Shown here piece by piece: positions 59,233 to 64,000 of a stretch of 64,000 nucleotides of DNA. The notes under the pieces are model-generated. The model ran no database searches. It was not told the origin of the DNA and saw only the letters and a list, made by a program, of their open reading frames with translations. Each line of letters begins with the position of its first letter. Position 1 is the stretch's first letter. Both the position numbers and the translations under genes were made by a program. Origin of the DNA: Candidatus Manganitrophus morganii (GTDB taxonomy: Bacteria; Nitrospirota; Nitrospiria; SBBL01; Manganitrophaceae). Location of the stretch: the NCBI GenBank assembly GCA_021651055.1, contig JAJHOH010000001.1, forward strand, positions 1,736,001 to 1,800,000. The letters run 5' to 3'.

Positions 59233-60255
59233 ATGCCGGCTCAAAAAGAGTCCCGAGACTCCCTGAACGAAGCCCTTCATCTTTGCATCAAAAAAAGCCA
59301 GTGGTCGGAGGCGATCGAGATCCTCAAGAAGCTGATGAGGCTGGAGCCGACGAACACGATGTACCTTCTTCGGGTGGGGGACTACTCCGCCAAAATCGGC
59401 GCGAAAAAAGAAGCGGTGACCGCCTACCTGAGCGCGGGAGATACCTTTTCGAAGAACGGCTTCCTTGTGAAGGCGATCGCGGCTTACAAGATGATCCTCA
59501 ATTTGGAGCCGAACCATCCCGAGGCGCGGAAACGGCTCCAAAGCGTCCATTCAGAGGCGCGGGGACAAACCGATCCGATGATGATCCTGGAGACCGCCCC
59601 CGCGGCGCCGTCCGCTTCGGCGGCCGTCGAAGCCTCCCCGCCCGAGTCGATTCCGTCCCAACCGAAGGAGGCGCCGCCGTTCGAGATTGAGCGGACCTCT
59701 CTGTCGGAAGAGACCGAGCCGGTCGGGTCCCGGGAGACTTTCGCAGAGGACCTCGTCGTCGGAGCGTCGACTCCGGGGGAAGAGACGGAGGGGCCGGAGG
59801 CGGCTCCGTTCCCCGCCGCAAAGAAGTTCGCCGGCGATGCCATCCCGCTTTTTGCCAATTTAACCCCGGAAGAATTCGCAAAAGTGATCGAGGGAACAAC
59901 GCCGCGAAGCTACCCCCCCGGCGCCTTCATTGTTCGTGAAGGGGAGAAGGGGAATTCCATCTATATTATTGTGAAGGGACAGGCCAAAGCGGTGACCAAG
60001 GTCGGCGGTCAGGAAATCGTTCTCGGCCTCCTGAATGAGAGCGATTTTTTTGGAGAGGTCGCCTTCCTGACCGGGCGGCCGAGGACGGCCGATGTCGTGA
60101 CGGCGCACGAGACCGACCTCTTGGAGCTTCCGGGGGAATCGGTCAATGCGCTTCTGGCGCAGTATCCTCACATTCGCGCCGTTCTCGAGAGCTTGTACAT
60201 CAAACGGATGCAGATCACGATCGATGCGATGAAAAGCGCGAAGGGGGCGTTGTGA
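59233..60255 (+). CDS. TPR and cyclic-nucleotide-binding domain protein
   Basis: A 340-residue protein. Residues 1-110 hold about three TPR-like helical repeats (SEAIEILKKLMRLEPTNTMY); 110-195 form a Pro/Glu-rich linker; 200-330 form a cyclic nucleotide-binding domain (LFANLTPEEFAKVIEG, GEKGNSIYIIVKGQAKAV, LNESDFFGEVAFLTGRPRTA). The phosphate-binding cassette reads FFGEVAFLTGRPRTADV, with the E and R expected for cAMP/cGMP contact. There is no DNA-binding domain, so it is a sensor or scaffold. AAAGGA precedes ATG 59233. The next gene is a predicted cyclic-nucleotide phosphodiesterase. Confidence 0.85.
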   Translation: MPAQKESRDSLNEALHLCIKKSQWSEAIEILKKLMRLEPTNTMYLLRVGDYSAKIGAKKEAVTAYLSAGDTFSKNGFLVKAIAAYKMILNLEPNHPEARKRLQSVHSEARGQTDPMMILETAPAAPSASAAVEASPPESIPSQPKEAPPFEIERTSLSEETEPVGSRETFAEDLVVGASTPGEETEGPEAAPFPAAKKFAGDAIPLFANLTPEEFAKVIEGTTPRSYPPGAFIVREGEKGNSIYIIVKGQAKAVTKVGGQEIVLGLLNESDFFGEVAFLTGRPRTADVVTAHETDLLELPGESVNALLAQYPHIRAVLESLYIKRMQITIDAMKSAKGAL

Positions 60256-60316
60256 AAAGGTTACATTGCATCGCTGAGAAAGAGATCACCTATCGACGGC
60301 CGTGGAGGAGAGAGCG

Positions 60317-61105
60317 GTGAGAGTGAAGGTGCTCGGTTGCTACGGGGCTGATTTCTACGAAAAGAAAAATGGAAAGGCGATACGCTATAATCCCTCCGGT
60401 TTTTTGATCAATCAGTCGGTCGCCCTCGACGCAGGGACCCTCTGCGGCGCGCTGACCCTCTCGGAGCTGAGCAAAGTCCGGTATGTCTTCATCTCGCACG
60501 CCCACCTCGACCATATCCAAAGCCTCCCCTTCATGGCTGAAATTCTCTTCGGAAAAATTCAAAACCCGGTCGTGATCGTGAGCATCGCCGAGGTGATCGA
60601 GGTCCTCCGGAAACATTTCTTCAACGGCCACCTCTGGCCCGACTTTACCCGTCTGCCGACCCCGGAGAACCGGATCCTCTCCTATCAGGTGATCCCGGTC
60701 GGAAAACCGGTCGAGGTGGAAGGGCTCAAGATCACCGCCATTCAGGTCAGCCACATCGTCCCGGCGGTCGGGTTCATCGTCGAGGAGGACCGGTCGGCGA
60801 TCGTTTACAGCGGCGACACATGGAAAACCGATGAGCTCTGGAAGGTGGCCGCTCAGATCGATCATCTCAAGGCGATCTTCGTCGAGTCGTCCTTTCCCGA
60901 TCAACTCTCCGAGCTCGCGATGATCTCGGGGCATCTGACGCCGCAGTTGACCTTCCAAGAATTCAACAAGGTTCACCGGCCCGATCTCCCCCTCTACATT
61001 TACCATATGAAACCGCCTTATCTGGATGAGATCCGCCGGCAGGTCAAAGAACTCCGAAGCAAAACGGTCCACCTTTTGCGGGACGGCCAGGTGTTACACT
61101 TCTAG
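60317..61105 (+). CDS. MBL-fold class II cyclic-nucleotide phosphodiesterase
   Basis: A 262-residue metallo-beta-lactamase-fold hydrolase. Metal ligands: HAHLDH at 61-66 (His61, His63, Asp65, His66), a later His in VSHIVPAV, and Asp in VYSGDTW. The HxHLDHI-x-S stretch fits the class II phosphodiesterase signature except at its final positions. It would hydrolyse cAMP or cGMP. Start GTG 60317 follows GGAGGAG; GTG 60302 is the upstream alternative. It lies 61 bp after the cyclic-nucleotide-binding gene, making a sensor/phosphodiesterase pair. Confidence 0.8.
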   Translation: MRVKVLGCYGADFYEKKNGKAIRYNPSGFLINQSVALDAGTLCGALTLSELSKVRYVFISHAHLDHIQSLPFMAEILFGKIQNPVVIVSIAEVIEVLRKHFFNGHLWPDFTRLPTPENRILSYQVIPVGKPVEVEGLKITAIQVSHIVPAVGFIVEEDRSAIVYSGDTWKTDELWKVAAQIDHLKAIFVESSFPDQLSELAMISGHLTPQLTFQEFNKVHRPDLPLYIYHMKPPYLDEIRRQVKELRSKTVHLLRDGQVLHF

Positions 61106-61237
61106 CCGGCCGGCCCTTTGACCTCTCCTTGTTTCACCTCCCCTACTATGTTAGAATTTCCCTCAATCGAATGAACTGTTCAGACACCCGCATCGGTCCT
61201 CTTTTGATGACCCCAAGACCTTTTTTGACCCGGCCGA

Positions 61238-62092
61238 ATGGACTCTGCTAAGATGGAAGTACAATCAGCAACTGAGGAAAATCGCTCGGAAGAGACCGTC
61301 CTCTCTTCAATCGATCGGTTCTTAACGGTGATGACCTATAATATCCATCACGGAAGGGGACGGGACGGCCGGGTTGATCTGAAGCGGATCTGCACCGTCA
61401 TCCAAGAAGGAAAACCCGATCTCGTCGCCCTCCAAGAGGTCGATCTGGGGATGACAAGGAGCGAGCGGCTCGATCAGGGCCGGGAGTTGGCCGACCTGCT
61501 CGAGATGAATCATGTGGCCGGACACAACTGGTATCTGGGAGAAGGGGCGTATGGCAATGTCTTTCTCTCCCGATGGCCGGTCACCATTGTGGGGAACCTC
61601 GATTTGAGCGTTCCGGGGCGGGAGCCGAGGGGCTGTCTTTTAACCGAAGTGCATTACGGCGCCTCCCTCCTTTTGGTTGCATCGGTGCACCTGGGCCTTG
61701 GAATGGCGGAGAGAAAACGGCAGTCCTTGACGATCTTGGATCAATTGAAAATGCTCTACACGGATGAGCCGATCTTGATCATGGGGGATTTCAATACCTT
61801 CTCTTTCTCGTCGATTGCGCGCCGATTTCGCGCTTCGTATACCGATGTCTTCGAAGAAGCGGGGGTCGGACCCCGATCGACCTTTCGAAAAATCGGCATT
61901 CCCCTCCGGCTCGATTACATTTACGCCTCCGATCACCTTCTTCCGGTAAAGGCCCATGTCCTCCGGACACAGACCGCTTCGGCCGCTTCCGACCACTTTC
62001 CGCTGATTGCGCAATTTTTGTGGAAGGATCGAGATGAACGCCGAAAAAACCATCAGACCGGGGCGGAACTGTTATCGCATCGCCCAAGCTGA
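61238..62092 (+). CDS. Endonuclease/exonuclease/phosphatase-family protein
   Basis: A 284-residue EEP-fold protein: MTYNIHHGRGRDG near residue 30, VALQEVDLG with the metal-binding Glu, SVHLGLGMAERKRQS, IMGDFN and a terminal SDHFPL with the catalytic Asp-His. It may cleave phosphodiester bonds in lipids, nucleic acids or sugar phosphates. It overlaps the phospholipase D gene by 59 bp. EEP and PLD/VTT modules are often found together, so membrane phospholipid turnover is the preferred reading. Confidence 0.85.
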   Translation: MDSAKMEVQSATEENRSEETVLSSIDRFLTVMTYNIHHGRGRDGRVDLKRICTVIQEGKPDLVALQEVDLGMTRSERLDQGRELADLLEMNHVAGHNWYLGEGAYGNVFLSRWPVTIVGNLDLSVPGREPRGCLLTEVHYGASLLLVASVHLGLGMAERKRQSLTILDQLKMLYTDEPILIMGDFNTFSFSSIARRFRASYTDVFEEAGVGPRSTFRKIGIPLRLDYIYASDHLLPVKAHVLRTQTASAASDHFPLIAQFLWKDRDERRKNHQTGAELLSHRPS

Positions 62093-64000
62093 CCGGGTCG
62101 ATCTCCTGGTCGACGCCGCCGCTTATTACAGGGCTCTTTACCACGCGATTCTCCAGGCGCAAGAGCGCCTTGTTTTCTTAGGATGGCAATTCGACAGCCG
62201 TGTCTCCCTCCTTCGCGGAAAGGAGGCCGACCGGGCCCGTTATCCGGTTCAGTTCCTTCCTCTTCTGCAAAAAATCACCGAAGAGCGCCCCCATCTCCAG
62301 GTCTACATCTTGGCCTGGGATCACTCCATTGTCTTCTCCCCCGAACGGGAATGGTTTCAGTCGTACCGGTTTCAACAAGGGACGGGAGATCAGATCCATT
62401 TTGTCTTCGACCATTTCCATCCTGCGGGAGGAAGCCACCACCAAAAAATCGTTCTGGTAGACGGGGTCGCCGGCTTCTGCGGCGGGCTCGATATCTGCGG
62501 CGATCGATGGGACACTCCGCAGCATCGCCGCCAGGATCCCCTTCGGAAAAACGAGGACGGCACCCCGTACAGCCTTTTTCATGACGTTCAGATCGCCGTT
62601 CAGGGAGAAGCGGTCCCGGTCTTGGAAGAGATCTTTCTCGACCGATGGGCAGCCGCCACCGGAGAGCGCCTCGCTCCCGTCCGGCCCGATCGCATACGCC
62701 GGTTCGATCTTTCCCATACCTTGCGCCTCTCCGGCGGGCCGGCCTCAATCTCAAGAACCGTTCCGGCGGGAACCTGCGGCCGGGAAACGCCGGTGCAAGA
62801 GATCGCTCAGCTCTACGATGACGCGATCGCTTCCGCCGAGCGCTTGATCTTGATCGAAAACCAATACTTCACTTCGCGCCGCGTTTTCGATGCCCTCCAT
62901 AAGCGGATCTCCGACACAAGCCGCCCCGGCATCGAGGTGGTTGTGATCTTGCCCCAGGCCGCACAAAACTGGAAGGAAGAGCTGGCGATCGGATTCGAGC
63001 AACGGCGCATGCTTCAACGACTAGAGACGGCCGCAAAGGCCAATCATTGCCCGCTCGGAATCTATACCCCGATTAAAACCGGGAACCCTCCCCTTCCGCC
63101 GACGCCGATTTACGTTCACAGCAAGGTGCTGGTGATCGACGACCGGATCCTCTCGATCGGATCGGCCAATACCAGCAACCGGAGTTTGGGGCTCGACACC
63201 GAGTGCAACATCAATATTGAAGCCGACGGGAATCAACGACGCCGGGAAATCGCGATGGTCTGTTATACCCTGTTGGGGGAGCATCTCGAACAGCCGGCGG
63301 AGGCAGTGGAATCATTCATTCAACAAAAACGGGGGTGGGTGACCGCCCTGGATGCCCTCTCCGGACAGAGCGGGCGGCTCCACAAGCTCAACGATACGTT
63401 TCCTGAAACCTGGATCGACCAGGTTCTGCCCGAGGGGATCTGCTTTGATCCGGAATCGCCGCTCAGTTCGGAAGATCTCTTTGAGAAACTCTTTTTCCCG
63501 CCGATCCCATCCGTTCAAGAAGAGGAAGCCCTGGAAGAAAAAGAGCAGGGAGAGCCTCAGAAGCCGGAGGCGCATCCGGAAGGTTCCAAAAAGAGGACTT
63601 TTCTAAAGGGAATTCCGTTGTTTCTCCTCCCCCTGATCGGCATTATCCTCTACTTTTTTTTGGAAAAGAAAGGAATTGATCTTCGCTCCTGGGTGACCAC
63701 CCTCGACGAAGCACGGGCCTCTCACTGGACCATTCCCCTCTTTATGATCGGAACCGTGATCGCAAGTGTGATCTCCTTTCCGATCACTTTCTTTTTAGTC
63801 CTGGGGGGGATCTTGTTCGGGGCGTATTGGGGGACGCTGCTGAATTGGACGGCGGCCCTCGCCGGCGCCACCGTCTCCTACTTCCTCGGCCTCTACCTCG
63901 GGAGGCCGCTCTTTCGCTTCGGCCAGAAGCGGGCCCCCGCGGCGGCCGACTGGATCAAACAGAAGGGATTCTGGGCGATCTTGATCCTCCGGGTCATCGG
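62034..64000 (+). CDS. Phospholipase D-like protein fused to VTT/DedA membrane domain, 3' end beyond window
   Basis: At least 655 codons, open through the right edge. Two HKD motifs are visible: HHQKIVLVDG with GGLDICGDRWD near residue 140-160, and VHSKVLVIDDRILSIGSANTS near 361-380 followed by E. From about residue 520 a membrane part begins (LFLLPLIGIILYFFL) and then the VTT/SNARE-associated signature ITFFLVLGGILFGAYWG and ATVSYFLGLYLGRP. It would cut or transfer phosphatidyl groups (cardiolipin-synthase-like chemistry) at the membrane. ATG 62034 has AAGGA five bases upstream and lies inside the EEP gene. Confidence 0.88.
   Translation, partial: MNAEKTIRPGRNCYRIAQADRVDLLVDAAAYYRALYHAILQAQERLVFLGWQFDSRVSLLRGKEADRARYPVQFLPLLQKITEERPHLQVYILAWDHSIVFSPEREWFQSYRFQQGTGDQIHFVFDHFHPAGGSHHQKIVLVDGVAGFCGGLDICGDRWDTPQHRRQDPLRKNEDGTPYSLFHDVQIAVQGEAVPVLEEIFLDRWAAATGERLAPVRPDRIRRFDLSHTLRLSGGPASISRTVPAGTCGRETPVQEIAQLYDDAIASAERLILIENQYFTSRRVFDALHKRISDTSRPGIEVVVILPQAAQNWKEELAIGFEQRRMLQRLETAAKANHCPLGIYTPIKTGNPPLPPTPIYVHSKVLVIDDRILSIGSANTSNRSLGLDTECNINIEADGNQRRREIAMVCYTLLGEHLEQPAEAVESFIQQKRGWVTALDALSGQSGRLHKLNDTFPETWIDQVLPEGICFDPESPLSSEDLFEKLFFPPIPSVQEEEALEEKEQGEPQKPEAHPEGSKKRTFLKGIPLFLLPLIGIILYFFLEKKGIDLRSWVTTLDEARASHWTIPLFMIGTVIASVISFPITFFLVLGGILFGAYWGTLLNWTAALAGATVSYFLGLYLGRPLFRFGQKRAPAAADWIKQKGFWAILILRVI

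Overview
The window (GC-rich, roughly 58-60 percent) looks like a chromosome segment of a Gram-negative bacterium. It encodes lipoproteins, a predicted outer-membrane beta-barrel, a DsbA/VKOR periplasmic disulfide pair, a periplasmic-type lytic transglycosylase and a secreted cupredoxin. Very similar housekeeping combinations (TPR-rich proteome, DsrE/TusA, TMTC-like TPR proteins, class II cNMP phosphodiesterase) occur in Nitrospirota and related phyla. I lean towards Nitrospirota, but the sequence alone does not prove it. There is no integrase, transposase, plasmid gene or CRISPR array.

Layout. 1-7.5 kb: lipid/quinone and housekeeping genes (glycosyltransferase cut by the left edge, polyprenyl synthase, nth, a 2Fe-2S protein, a lytic transglycosylase, a TMTC-like TPR membrane protein, a CoA-binding protein, ilvE). 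7.7-9.3 kb: a phage-type regulatory island with two XRE regulators and a divergent Ner-like wHTH gene, with promoters and operator-like direct repeats readable in the DNA. 9.3-16.8 kb: response-regulator-like protein, rluA-type pseudouridine synthase, TPR protein, lspA, ileS and a CCA-adding-type enzyme. 16.9-19.3 kb: tRNA-His, a TusA/DsrE sulfur-relay pair, two tRNA-Arg, tRNA-Lys and a cupredoxin. 19.4-26.7 kb: ankyrin protein, three copies of a GC-rich structured repeat, the DsbA/VKOR/HMA group and a 22-repeat TPR lipoprotein. 26.8-31.7 kb: hybrid histidine kinase and three small secreted or membrane proteins, two of them duplicates.

32.0-50.5 kb is the centre of the window. It is a nearly gapless, leftward-transcribed glycoconjugate cluster: UDP-glucuronate decarboxylase-like enzyme, ABC exporter, two epimerases, a B12-binding radical SAM enzyme, five glycosyltransferases, inositol-3-phosphate synthase, a nucleotidyltransferase and a CmoB-like methyltransferase. 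A divergent glycosidase lies beside it, and an NRAMP-like transporter plus a dual-specificity phosphatase sit inside it. Many junctions are ATGA stop/start overlaps. The gene set resembles the poorly understood 'rhizo-twelve' system named for its B12/rSAM and methyltransferase families. The glycosidase appears circularly permuted.

50.7-64 kb: a large predicted phosphoribosyltransferase-kinase fusion next to nicotinate phosphoribosyltransferase and an adenosine-specific-kinase family protein, a beta-barrel protein, a DnaJ/CbpM/small-membrane-protein operon, a histidine ammonia-lyase, a TPR-cyclic-nucleotide-binding protein followed by a class II cyclic-nucleotide phosphodiesterase, and an endonuclease/phosphatase-family gene overlapping a phospholipase D-VTT fusion cut by the right edge.

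The best candidates for undescribed biology are the PRTase-kinase fusion, the glycan cluster with its permuted glycosidase, the covarying dispersed repeat, and the degenerate lysogeny-style switch.
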